Positions 15,309 to 23,526 of a stretch of DNA of 64,000 nucleotides are shown piece after piece. The stretch lies in assembly GCF_004801375.1 (NCBI RefSeq), contig NZ_SSNZ01000002.1, positions 682,001 to 746,000 on the forward strand, read 5' to 3'. Origin of the DNA: Flavobacterium supellecticarium (GTDB taxonomy: Bacteria > Bacteroidota > Bacteroidia > Flavobacteriales > Flavobacteriaceae). The stretch's first letter is position 1, and each line of letters opens with the position of its first letter. Position numbers and translations under genes: made by a program. The notes below the pieces were generated by a model. It was given only the letters and a program-made list of their open reading frames with translations. It did no database searches and was not told where the DNA came from.

Positions 15309-17525
15309 TTATTCCGCATTTTTATTTTTTAGTGCGATAGTAGCTTTTAAAATATTTTCCGAAAGGTTGGTCAGCCAGATTAATTGTTCGATAACCAATT
15401 GCGCTTCTTCCAGTTTTAGTTTAAAGTCGACATCATTTTCCAGATCTTCGTGAAGCTCTTTCGCCCGAATGCTTTTTAATTCCGAAAAACTGACTTCCAG
15501 TTTGGTGCGTTCTTCTTCCGAAAGCAAATCACTTTTCGTATTATTCAATACGGCAATCGCCTGATCAAGATTTCGAACCACGGTATTGACCACAATATTA
15601 AAAGCCTCCGAAGCCTTAGTGGTTTTATGGGACTGCACATAAGTACCTATCGATGCCAGCGACGACAATAAGGTATGATTAAGTACGGCCAGTTTAAAAA
15701 CCTGCGACTTCTGACGCTGTTTGGATTTCGGTTCCTGAATCATACGCTGAAACGAAGCCATCAGGTTTCCGATTTCAATAAAAGCATGCTTTCGCGCCAG
15801 TTTATACGACGTGGTTACATCGCCTTTTTTATTGTAAAAAGCACTGATTTCCAATAAGTATTCCCGGTTGGCGGCGATCGCTTTTTCCAGAAAAGTCTGT
15901 ACATTCAGGAATTCCCAGGACGGCCATAGCAGGTAACTAGCGGTAAAGGATAGCACCGCACCTACAAACGTATCGAGAATACGGTATTGAATTACTTCGT
16001 TTACATTTGGAGTTAATATGCCGTAAATAAAAATCACATAAATCGTCACAAAAGTCGCTCCGATTTTATAATTGGTATTCGAAAACGTAAAACCCAAAAG
16101 CATCGAAATCACACACAAAACGCCTAATATCGTATGATTGTTGGTGATATATAGGAAACCGAAAGCGATAATACCACCTAAAACAGTTCCCAATATCCGT
16201 TCGATGGAACGCTGTTTCGTAAGCCCATAACCCGGACGCATGATCACCACAATCGTTAACAGGATCCAATACGGGTTTTGAAACGGTAAAAACTGTCCGA
16301 TGATATAACCCAGTAACAACGTGATTGTCATCCGTAGGGAATGGCGGAAAAACGTAGAGGAAAAACTCAGGTTTTCGACCAATGTATTCCAACGGTAATT
16401 TTGGGGTGTCAGGAATTTTTCAATGTCCTTGTTTCGGTTTTTATAATCCTGAAGGTTGATGGAATCGGAAAAAACGCGTTCCAGTACCTTGATTTTTTCA
16501 ATCTGACGTTCGGCATAATGCAACATATTGTTAAGCATCAATACGCCTTCATAAGCTTCGGCTTTACCCACGTTTTGTTCGTAAGCTGCGATAACTTTTT
16601 GCAACGCCTCCAAATCTTCCAATAGCGAATGCCGGGACGTATATTTGGTGCCTTTTTCGATGCTTCGGGCAATTTTCTTCAGACTGGCGGCAAGGTTATA
16701 CGCCAGATTCTGATAGGTTGCCAATACTTTCTGATGCTCGGCAAACTTTTTATGTAATTTATCGTAATCGAATGCTGTGGATAAAGCGAGTTCCAAAATA
16801 TCGACCATCGTGGTAAACACGATCAGCATCTTACGGTTATGATTCGAGTTGGACGAGCTGTTGTTTCGGATTAAAAACTCGCGTAGATTCTCGTGAATTG
16901 TATTGATTTCAACCTGTAAGTGCAATTGCTTTTCGATGATTTTAGATTTATTGGCATCGATATTCCAGAGATCACCTCTCAATTTCAGATATTTTGAAGT
17001 CAATCGGATACAATCTACGGTGAGCAGTTCTACATAGCGTTTCGGTCGGATAAAATAGAAAAGCAATGAAATCAGAATATAAAAAAGACCACCAACGGCA
17101 ATCCAAATACTGTGCATGATCAAGTCCCATCCTTTATAATCGTGACTGAAAGCCAGTGCAATAGCGATAAGTCCTGAAAAAGCCACCAGATTCGCCCGTT
17201 GCCCATAGGCCGACAACATCGAAAGGAAAAACAGCGTAATCCCCATCACCGGATACAAAACCCAGGGATTGTGACTGCAAGCGCTGATCAACAAAGTACA
17301 ACCGGCACCGAGAAAAACCGCCACCAGCAAACCGTTTATTTTGTGTTTCAGATTCCCATGGATATCACTCGGAAACGCCATAATCGTTCCCAACGCAACG
17401 GTAAAACCAATATTGGAATAATCCAGTTGGGCAAAAGCGATAAATGGAATTACAGCGGCAAGGGTTACTTTAAAAGCATTCGTGAAGTTGGTACTGTCGA
17501 TGAATTTTCTAATTTGATATAGCAT
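15309..17525 (-). CDS. FUSC/YccS-like inner-membrane transporter family protein
   Basis: 738 residues. Two hydrophobic blocks, each of several transmembrane helices (~15-165 and ~385-520), are separated by soluble helical regions, the layout of the YccS/YhfK and aromatic-acid exporter (FUSC) families. The second block contains ILLTIVVIMRPGYGLTKQRS then IERILGTVLGG, the FUSC family signature (RPGYGxTxxRxxxRxxGTxxG). I take the ATG at 17525 as start because MLYQIRKFIDSTNF begins a typical N-terminus; an in-frame ATG at 17573 lies in sequence like intergenic DNA. The substrate is unknown. Confidence 0.9.
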   Translation of the reverse strand: MLYQIRKFIDSTNFTNAFKVTLAAVIPFIAFAQLDYSNIGFTVALGTIMAFPSDIHGNLKHKINGLLVAVFLGAGCTLLISACSHNPWVLYPVMGITLFFLSMLSAYGQRANLVAFSGLIAIALAFSHDYKGWDLIMHSIWIAVGGLFYILISLLFYFIRPKRYVELLTVDCIRLTSKYLKLRGDLWNIDANKSKIIEKQLHLQVEINTIHENLREFLIRNNSSSNSNHNRKMLIVFTTMVDILELALSTAFDYDKLHKKFAEHQKVLATYQNLAYNLAASLKKIARSIEKGTKYTSRHSLLEDLEALQKVIAAYEQNVGKAEAYEGVLMLNNMLHYAERQIEKIKVLERVFSDSINLQDYKNRNKDIEKFLTPQNYRWNTLVENLSFSSTFFRHSLRMTITLLLGYIIGQFLPFQNPYWILLTIVVIMRPGYGLTKQRSIERILGTVLGGIIAFGFLYITNNHTILGVLCVISMLLGFTFSNTNYKIGATFVTIYVIFIYGILTPNVNEVIQYRILDTFVGAVLSFTASYLLWPSWEFLNVQTFLEKAIAANREYLLEISAFYNKKGDVTTSYKLARKHAFIEIGNLMASFQRMIQEPKSKQRQKSQVFKLAVLNHTLLSSLASIGTYVQSHKTTKASEAFNIVVNTVVRNLDQAIAVLNNTKSDLLSEEERTKLEVSFSELKSIRAKELHEDLENDVDFKLKLEEAQLVIEQLIWLTNLSENILKATIALKNKNAE

Positions 17526-17654
17526 TGTCACAGTGTTAAAAGCAAAGGTAGAAAATGTAAAAAAAGTAAGCATAAAATTAAGAATGATTTTGCATAAAAA
17601 TGTTTAAAAAAAGTCAAATCCGGAGAATCGATATCGGAATCTGTAAAAAATCAT

Positions 17655-17662
17655 TACTTTTG
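17655..17662 (+). promoter_or_regulatory. Predicted def -7 box
   Basis: TACTTTTG matches TAnnTTTG. It supports the downstream ATG at 17724 as the start of def. Confidence 0.5.
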
Positions 17663-17723
17663 CGCACGGATTAAGGGTATGATTTTTGCTTTTAATTCAC
17701 GTAAATCCTTTAAAATAAGAATA

Positions 17724-18311
17724 ATGATTTTACCTATTATCGGATATGGTGATCCCGTACTGCGCAAAGTATGTGAAGAAGTGACGCAGGATTACCCTAA
17801 GTTAAAAGAAACGATAGCAAACATGTACGATACGATGTATAATGCCTATGGCGTTGGCTTGGCCGCACCGCAGGTAGGAATGTCAATACGTATTTTTATC
17901 ATCGATTGTGAGCCGTTTAGCGATAGTGAAGATCTGACACAGGAAGAACAGGAGCTGTTAAAAAACTTCCGCAAAACGTTTATCAATGCCAAAATTCTAA
18001 AAGAAGAAGGCGAAGAGTGGGGATTCAACGAAGGTTGTTTGAGTATTCCGGATGTCCGGGAAGATGTATTCCGTAAAGAAAAGATCACCATCGAATATTA
18101 CGACGAAGACTTTAACAAGCATACCGACGTGTACGACGGATTGATTGCCCGGGTAATCCAACACGAATACGATCATATCGAAGGAATATTGTTTACCGAC
18201 AAAATTTCATCGTTGAAAAAAAGATTAATTTCAAAAAAATTACAAAACATCATGGAAGGCAAAACGCGTCCGGATTATAAAATGAAATTTATTGCCAAAA
18301 AAGGGCGATAA
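17724..18311 (+). CDS. def: Peptide deformylase
   Basis: Metalloenzyme (Fe2+) removing the N-formyl group from nascent proteins. All three motifs are present: GVGLAAPQVG (motif 1), EGCLSIP with the metal Cys (motif 2) and QHEYDHIEG with the two metal His and the catalytic Glu (motif 3). 195 residues from the ATG at 17724, giving MILPIIGYGDPVLRKV, the family N-terminus; an upstream in-frame ATG at 17679 would add residues not seen in the family. An insert of acidic residues (~65-85) is typical of Bacteroidota enzymes. Next gene is DUF5606, 56 nt away. Confidence 0.96.
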   Translation: MILPIIGYGDPVLRKVCEEVTQDYPKLKETIANMYDTMYNAYGVGLAAPQVGMSIRIFIIDCEPFSDSEDLTQEEQELLKNFRKTFINAKILKEEGEEWGFNEGCLSIPDVREDVFRKEKITIEYYDEDFNKHTDVYDGLIARVIQHEYDHIEGILFTDKISSLKKRLISKKLQNIMEGKTRPDYKMKFIAKKGR

Positions 18312-18367
18312 TTTTTGTTTTTCAATTCAAAGATTAGATATTTGTCATCCTTTAAAAAAATAGAAAA

Positions 18368-18796
18368 ATGAGCATCGAAAGAATATTAGCAATTTCAGGA
18401 AAACCAGGTTTATACGCATTAAAATTACAAACCAGAACCGGATTTGTAGCCGAATCATTATTAGACGGTAAAAAAATCACGGTTGGTTTGCGTAGTAATG
18501 TAAGTTTACTGTCTGAAATTTCAATCTATACCTATGATGGAGAAATCCGTTTGGCAGAAGTTTTCAGAGCAATTGCTGAAAAAGAAGACAACGGACCTGC
18601 AATTTCACACAAAGAAGATAACGCAACATTGGAATCTTATTTCAGAGAAGTATTACCGGAATTTGACGAAGACAGAGTATATGCTTCCGATATTAAAAAA
18701 GTATTGAACTGGTACAATATGTTACAAGCAAATGGATTGGTGTCGAAAGAAGCACCGGCCGAAGCTGCAGAAACAGAAACTGCTACTGAAGAATAA
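18368..18796 (+). CDS. DUF5606 domain-containing protein
   Basis: 142-residue cytosolic protein of unknown function restricted mainly to Flavobacteriia-type Bacteroidota. The conserved N-terminus is MSIERILAISGKPGLYALKL followed by LLDGKKITVGLRSNVSLLSE and SIYTYDGEIRLAEVF. The C-terminal ~20 residues are an Ala/Glu/Thr tail of low complexity. It sits between def and mazG, a neighbourhood I recall as conserved in flavobacteria. No catalytic motif visible. Confidence 0.9.
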   Translation: MSIERILAISGKPGLYALKLQTRTGFVAESLLDGKKITVGLRSNVSLLSEISIYTYDGEIRLAEVFRAIAEKEDNGPAISHKEDNATLESYFREVLPEFDEDRVYASDIKKVLNWYNMLQANGLVSKEAPAEAAETETATEE

Positions 18797-18817
18797 TTGC
18801 GGAAACAGCTATAAAAT

Positions 18818-18840
18818 AATCCTGCCTTCGGGCGGGATTT
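18818..18840 (+). terminator. Hairpin between the DUF5606 gene and mazG
   Basis: AATCCTGCC and GGCGGGATT form a stem with one G-T pair around a TTCG tetraloop. A T-rich but broken tail follows; it may terminate only partly. Confidence 0.6.
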
Positions 18841-18866
18841 CTTATTTTTACACAAATTCTGAACCT

Positions 18867-19640
18867 ATGAACACACGGCAGCAGCAACTGGACGCTTTTA
18901 ATCGTTTACTCGATATTATGGAAGACCTACGGGCAAAATGTCCCTGGGATAAAAAGCAAACGCTGGAAAGCCTTCGGCATCTTACAATTGAAGAAGTTTA
19001 TGAACTGGGCGATGCGATTCTGGACAACGATCTGGACGAAATCAAAAAAGAACTGGGTGATGTGTTGTTGCACATTGTTTTCTATGCTAAAATCGGAAGC
19101 GAAAAAGAGGCGTTCGATATCGGCGATGTAGCCAATTCGATCTGTGACAAGCTCATTGACAGACATCCGCATATCTATGGCGATACGGTCGTAGAAAACG
19201 AAGAACAGGTTAAACAGAATTGGGAAAAATTAAAACTCAAAGAAGGTAAGAAATCCGTTTTGGAGGGTGTACCTAAAAGTCTGCCGGCACTGGTAAAAGC
19301 CAGTCGGATTCAGGATAAGGTAAAAGGTGTCGGTTTCGACTGGGAAGAACCGCATCAGGTATGGGATAAGGTTCAGGAGGAACTGGAAGAATTACAGGTT
19401 GAAGTGAAGAAAGGGGATCAGGATAAGGTGGAAGCCGAGTTTGGGGACGTGTTGTTCTCGATGATTAATTATGCTCGTTTTCTAAATGTAAACCCGGAAG
19501 ATGCCTTGGAGCGTACGAATAAAAAGTTTATCAAACGTTTCCAGTATCTCGAAAGTAAAGCCGCCGAAATGGGGAAACCATTAGCCGATATGACATTGGC
19601 CGAAATGGATGTTTTCTGGGAAGAAGCTAAAAAACACTAA
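18867..19640 (+). CDS. mazG: Nucleoside triphosphate pyrophosphohydrolase
   Basis: Hydrolyses NTPs or dNTPs to the monophosphate and pyrophosphate; in E. coli it also affects ppGpp levels. Two MazG helical repeats are visible: LRAKCPWDKKQTLESLRHLT with EEVYELGDAI then EIKKELGDVLLHIVF (~10-90), and a second with EELEELQVEVKKGDQDKVEA then EFGDVLFSMINYARF (~170-215). The EExxE/ExxD metal-binding pattern is present in both. 257 residues, close to E. coli MazG (263). The start at 18867 is the first ATG after the hairpin. Confidence 0.94.
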   Translation: MNTRQQQLDAFNRLLDIMEDLRAKCPWDKKQTLESLRHLTIEEVYELGDAILDNDLDEIKKELGDVLLHIVFYAKIGSEKEAFDIGDVANSICDKLIDRHPHIYGDTVVENEEQVKQNWEKLKLKEGKKSVLEGVPKSLPALVKASRIQDKVKGVGFDWEEPHQVWDKVQEELEELQVEVKKGDQDKVEAEFGDVLFSMINYARFLNVNPEDALERTNKKFIKRFQYLESKAAEMGKPLADMTLAEMDVFWEEAKKH

Positions 19641-19641
19641 A

Positions 19642-19959
19642 ATGATCGCACAAACACCGGAACCACCGTATTATGCGGTGATTTTTACATCCGAACGAAC
19701 GGAAATTGACGATAATTATGGTGTGACAGCCGATCGTATGGTCGAACTTGCCAAACAGCAACCCGGTTTTCTAGGAGTGGAATCGGCACGGAATGCGATT
19801 GGTATTACGGTTTCCTATTGGGCCGATTTGGAAGCGATTACCCATTGGAGAAAAGACATTGAACATACTATTGCCCGCGAAAAAGGGCGTGCCGACTGGT
19901 ATCGTGTTTTTAAAGTGCGTATTGCCAAAGTGGAACGTGATTATGGTTTTGAAAAATAA
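19642..19959 (+). CDS. Antibiotic biosynthesis monooxygenase-domain protein
   Basis: Small ferredoxin-like dimeric alpha/beta-barrel (ABM) protein of 105 residues. The pattern is YYAVIFTSERTE (strand), MVELAKQQPGFLGVESARN (helix-strand), ITVSYWADLEAITHWRKDIE and HTIAREKGRADWYRVF. Relatives include quinone monooxygenases and heme-degrading proteins, but no substrate residues are diagnostic. The start codon is 1 nt after the mazG stop, so translation is probably coupled. Confidence 0.86.
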   Translation: MIAQTPEPPYYAVIFTSERTEIDDNYGVTADRMVELAKQQPGFLGVESARNAIGITVSYWADLEAITHWRKDIEHTIAREKGRADWYRVFKVRIAKVERDYGFEK

Positions 19960-19977
19960 AAGATAACAAATTAAAAC

Positions 19978-21114
19978 ATGAATAAAATTACTCTACTGTT
20001 TTTATTGACAGTTAACGTTCTTTTTGCACAAAAAAATATAACCGTAGCCGAAATCGCTTTACAGGTAAAACCCGGCACAACGGAAGAATTGGTTTACGGT
20101 TTTGCCGAAGGCGATCAGATTTTGCTCACTTTTGAAGAGGAAAACGGAAAAAAGTTAAACGAAGTGTCGGTTTCGGAATTTCCGGACATCCTGAAATTTA
20201 AAGTGATGGATGTCAAAAAAGTAAAAAAGCAGACCGTTGTGGTAAATCATAAAGCGGTTTATAAATTCCTGTTTAAAAATACCGATAAGGAGCCGAAGCA
20301 GCTTTCGGTACTGATACAGCGTACACCGGCAACTGAAGAAAACCGGAATTTTAATACGACGGTCAAATGGGTAACAGAACAGGACACGACCTGGAATTCG
20401 TTTACCAAAGAAGTTGTGGTGGGTTATGATACGTTATATGTTCGTAAAACCCGAAAGGTAGTTACTTTCGAAAAGAAATATGAGGAAATGGTAGTGGACA
20501 AAAGTCAGCGGGTGAGTGCCAAAACGAGTCTGGATCCGAGTCAATCGGGGATCTTTTTTGCACTACCGGGGAATTCCATCACAGCAGACGAAAGCAAAAA
20601 AGTAGTGGCCTGGGCGTATTGGGTTGGCGTTGGAAAAGAAAGCAATGATTATTGGCAACAAAACCGTAAGGTCATTGTAGGTGCTGTTCAGGGCGCAACA
20701 ACGATTTTTACCAGTCCGTTAGGTGGACTAGCGGCCGGAGCGGTGACCAATCTGGCATTGCCGTCTATTGGTGAAGATGTGGAATATGCATTGGTAAACG
20801 AAGAAAACAAAAAGTTATACCTTCAGGGGAAACCGATTAAATCCTACGATTTCGGAAAAGGAATTGCTACCTCGAAACGCTTTACCGAACCGGGAATGTT
20901 ACAGGGGAAATTTTATGTGATGCTGAAAAATGACAACTACGTACAGCCTATCGATGTGAATGTAAAAGTGTCGGCTATTGTAGAACACAAAAAGTTTAAA
21001 GAGGAGACCTATATGGACAAACAGATCAGTCCGAAATATGAAAAAAAGATATTGTCCGAACCGAATATCGTAACCCGGAAATTCCCGGCAACGTTCGATT
21101 ATAAACGGAAATAG
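19978..21114 (+). CDS. Secreted protein of unknown function
   Basis: 378 residues with a signal peptide (1-18, ending VLFAQ). I do not recognise the family. The mature N-terminal half is beta-rich (ITVAEIALQVKPGTTEELVY, HKAVYKFLFKNTDKEPKQLS). The middle has a Gly/Ala-rich hydrophobic helix, KVIVGAVQGATTIFTSPLGG then LAAGAVTNLAL (~235-265), with VAWAYWVGVGKES shortly before. There is no lipobox and no T9SS tail, so a periplasmic or outer-membrane-inserted protein is most likely. It starts 18 nt after the monooxygenase stop and is followed by a terminator. Confidence 0.75.
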   Translation: MNKITLLFLLTVNVLFAQKNITVAEIALQVKPGTTEELVYGFAEGDQILLTFEEENGKKLNEVSVSEFPDILKFKVMDVKKVKKQTVVVNHKAVYKFLFKNTDKEPKQLSVLIQRTPATEENRNFNTTVKWVTEQDTTWNSFTKEVVVGYDTLYVRKTRKVVTFEKKYEEMVVDKSQRVSAKTSLDPSQSGIFFALPGNSITADESKKVVAWAYWVGVGKESNDYWQQNRKVIVGAVQGATTIFTSPLGGLAAGAVTNLALPSIGEDVEYALVNEENKKLYLQGKPIKSYDFGKGIATSKRFTEPGMLQGKFYVMLKNDNYVQPIDVNVKVSAIVEHKKFKEETYMDKQISPKYEKKILSEPNIVTRKFPATFDYKRK

Positions 21115-21130
21115 GAAGAGAATAAAGAGA

Positions 21131-21161
21131 AAAGAAGCAGGAATTTCCTGCCTCTTTTTGT
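21131..21161 (+). terminator. Terminator after the secreted-protein gene
   Basis: GCAGGA at 21138-21143 pairs with TCCTGC at 21147-21152 around a short loop, flanked upstream by an A/G-rich run and downstream by CTCTTTTTG. Confidence 0.75.
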
Positions 21162-21164
21162 TTT

Positions 21165-21197
21165 ACACCTGACAGGTTTCAAAAACGGGTCAGGTGT
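21165..21197. repeat. 33-bp intergenic palindrome, copy 2
   Basis: Left arm ACACCTGACAGGTTT at 21165-21179, spacer of 3 nt, right arm at 21183-21197 with two mismatches. It lies between convergent genes. Confidence 0.85.
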
Positions 21198-21208
21198 GAA
21201 AAATAAGA

Positions 21209-22447
21209 TTATATCTTTTTAAAGATCACAATTCCATTATGACCACCAAAACCGAATGCATTACTCATCGCAACATCCACTTTTTTCTCAAGTGCCTGAT
21301 TCGCTACGATATGAATACCTTCCGGTATATTTGGATCAACGTCATCTAAATTGATCGTTGGCGGAATAATACCGTGATTAATTGCTTTAATCGACAATAT
21401 GGCCTCGATCGCACCGGCCGCTCCTAACAAGTGTCCGGTCATCGATTTGGTTGCACTTACACTAAGATTCGGACTATCGGCAAATACTTTTTTAACAGCG
21501 GTTAACTCGCTCACATCACCAACAGGAGTGGAAGTCGCGTGCATGTTTAGATAATCCACCTGATCCGGAGTCAATTGTGCTTCTTCAAGAGCCAGTTGCA
21601 TTGCTTTAGCCGCACCGATTCCTTCCGGATGCGGTGATGTCATATGATACGCATCGGCTGTCATTGAAGCACCTACGATTTCCGCATACATTTTAGCCCC
21701 TCTTTTTACCGCATGATCATAATCTTCAAGGATTAAAGCTCCGGCACCTTCACCCATTACAAAACCGTCGCGATTCATGTCAAAAGGACGACTCGCCGCT
21801 GCCGGATCGTCATTGCGGGTCGACATGGCTTTAAGGGCGGCAAAACCACCCATCGAAGCCGGTGTAATTGGTGCTTCCGAACCACCAGTGACAAACACTT
21901 TGGCTTTGCCCAGTTTGATATAATTATAGGCATCCATGATGGCCGTATTAGACGTCGCACAAGCCGAAACCGTCGTATAATTAATGCCGCGCAATCCGTA
22001 TTTCATTGAGATCATTCCTGATGCCATATTGATAATCAACTTAGGAACAAAAAACGGACTAAAGCGAGGTGTTCCGTCACCTAAAGTATAGTCGCGTACT
22101 TCATTTTCGAATGTCTCCATTCCACCTTGTCCAACACCCCAGATTACACCGATATCAAACGGATCGATTGTTGTTAAATCCAATCCCGAATCTTCCATCG
22201 CCTCAGCGGCACTATATAAGGCATACTGTGTAAACAAGTCACTACGCTTGATTTCATTATGGGTAAGATAATTCGATGGTGTAAAATCCTTTACCTCACA
22301 GGCAATCTGCGATTTGAATTTCGAAGCGTCGAAACGTGTTATTTTGGAGGCTCCGCTAATTCCTTTGATACTGTTGTTCCAGAATTCGGTGACCGTATTT
22401 CCAATTGGGGTAAGCGCCCCAAGTCCTGTAATTACAACTCTTTTCAT
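21209..22447 (-). CDS. fabF: Beta-ketoacyl-ACP synthase II (FabF-like)
   Basis: Condensing enzyme of fatty acid elongation, 412 residues, full length. The thiolase-fold signatures are the catalytic Cys in TVSACATSNTAIMDAYNYI (~162), the first His in LNMHATSTPVGD (~303) and the second in SMTGHLLGAAGAIEA (~340). The N-terminus MKRVVITGLGALTPIGN is canonical. It follows a TetR gene by 37 nt on the same strand rather than sitting beside acpP, which suggests a second, specialised copy tied to the acyl-CoA genes upstream. Whether this is the only FabF of the genome cannot be told here. Confidence 0.92.
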   Translation of the reverse strand: MKRVVITGLGALTPIGNTVTEFWNNSIKGISGASKITRFDASKFKSQIACEVKDFTPSNYLTHNEIKRSDLFTQYALYSAAEAMEDSGLDLTTIDPFDIGVIWGVGQGGMETFENEVRDYTLGDGTPRFSPFFVPKLIINMASGMISMKYGLRGINYTTVSACATSNTAIMDAYNYIKLGKAKVFVTGGSEAPITPASMGGFAALKAMSTRNDDPAAASRPFDMNRDGFVMGEGAGALILEDYDHAVKRGAKMYAEIVGASMTADAYHMTSPHPEGIGAAKAMQLALEEAQLTPDQVDYLNMHATSTPVGDVSELTAVKKVFADSPNLSVSATKSMTGHLLGAAGAIEAILSIKAINHGIIPPTINLDDVDPNIPEGIHIVANQALEKKVDVAMSNAFGFGGHNGIVIFKKI

Positions 22448-22484
22448 TATTAATGGTTTTCTACTGATAAGTATGTTTAAAAAT

Positions 22485-23030
22485 CTACGTTTCCTGAATA
22501 TTTTGCTGAATCACCTGGCAAACATCGTTTTGCAATACCTTGTTTAAAAGCAAAGAAGCCAATAACGACGACTGGATGCAATAGGCTTTTGCTTTTGGAG
22601 TTTCCGTAAAATGAAAACTACCATCGGCTTTTCCTTTTTCCAGTAAACCGGTGAGCCATTGAAGGATACTTTCGGCCATTTCTTTTAGCTTTTGCTGCAT
22701 TTCGGGCGATAAGGTATCGTGTACCGGAGACAAAGCGCCCATAAGGCATACCCAACGATTCTCACGGGTTTTATTATGCATACAGGTATACTGATGCAAT
22801 TGCGTCTCATACGGTAATGCTTCCCATGCGGCAATAGTTTCCTTAAATCGTTCCGTTGTATGATCAATAACAGCTGCGCCCAAATCCGATTTGGAGGGGA
22901 AATAGTAGTGTATGGCCGCGTTTTTAATGTTCAGTTCTTTGGAAATATCCGCATAACTAAATGCATTATAGCCTTTTGACCGGATCAATTCGTCGGCAAG
23001 CCGGATAATATGGGATCGGGTATCCTTCAT
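22485..23030 (-). CDS. TetR/AcrR family regulator (upstream of fabF-like gene)
   Basis: 181 residues. The N-terminal helix-turn-helix is ADELIRSKGYNAFSYADISK and ELNIKNAAIHYYFPSKSDLG (~12-50), the classic TetR DNA-binding domain. The C-terminal ligand domain contains several Cys (~80, ~95, ~150) and is otherwise featureless. A predicted -7 box (CAAAGATA on the plus strand, 23036-23043) lies only 6 nt before the start codon, so the mRNA may be nearly leaderless. An imperfect palindrome just upstream is a likely self-operator. Confidence 0.92.
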   Translation of the reverse strand: MKDTRSHIIRLADELIRSKGYNAFSYADISKELNIKNAAIHYYFPSKSDLGAAVIDHTTERFKETIAAWEALPYETQLHQYTCMHNKTRENRWVCLMGALSPVHDTLSPEMQQKLKEMAESILQWLTGLLEKGKADGSFHFTETPKAKAYCIQSSLLASLLLNKVLQNDVCQVIQQNIQET

Positions 23031-23035
23031 CGGGA

Positions 23036-23066
23036 CAAAGATATAAATTTTACTTATTAGTAAGTA
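23036..23066 (-). promoter_or_regulatory. Promoter -7 box and palindromic operator of TetR-1
   Basis: Minus-strand TATCTTTG at 23043-23036; just upstream a 16-bp imperfect palindrome at 23051-23066 with 6-nt arms TACTTA and TAAGTA. The palindrome falls between the -33 and -7 positions, a typical repressor site. Confidence 0.6.
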
Positions 23067-23077
23067 AGTATTGTAAT

Positions 23078-23512
23078 TTATTTTATATCGGTGCGCAACA
23101 AGTTGGTATAACCTTTTGCTAATAAGCGGGTTTTATCGTGATTCCAGATTTCGCATTGGGCATTTACGATTTGTTTTCCTTTTTTGTTGATGGCGGTTTC
23201 GGCAATGATCACATCGTTTTCGCGTGCCGATGCAAAATAATCGATCACATTATTAATTGTCGGATAAAAATAAGGCTCATTATAGGAAATCAGCGTCGCA
23301 CCGATTGCATCGTCGATCATGGCAGCGATAATGCCACCGTGTAGTGTGCGATACGGATTTGTCATTTCGTGACGTATGGTATATTGGAAAACCAGTTTGC
23401 CTTCTTCCACTTTCAACATGGTTGGTCGAAGCCAATTCATAAAAGGCGAGGGTGAAGTACTGACTTCCTTGCCAATATGTTGTTTTAAAAAATCAAAAGC
23501 GTCGTTTTTCAT
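23078..23512 (-). CDS. PaaI-type hotdog-fold thioesterase
   Basis: 144 residues. The hotdog-fold signature is NPYRTLHGGIIAAMIDDAIG (~52-71): the HGG followed by an acidic residue is the active site of PaaI/YigI-type thioesterases, which hydrolyse acyl-CoA. The remaining strands (TINNVIDYFASARENDVIIA, IVNAQCEIWNHD) fit the fold. It starts 14 nt after the thiolase stop and is likely cotranscribed with it. Confidence 0.9.
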   Translation of the reverse strand: MKNDAFDFLKQHIGKEVSTSPSPFMNWLRPTMLKVEEGKLVFQYTIRHEMTNPYRTLHGGIIAAMIDDAIGATLISYNEPYFYPTINNVIDYFASARENDVIIAETAINKKGKQIVNAQCEIWNHDKTRLLAKGYTNLLRTDIK

Positions 23513-23526
23513 AAGATAAAATACGA

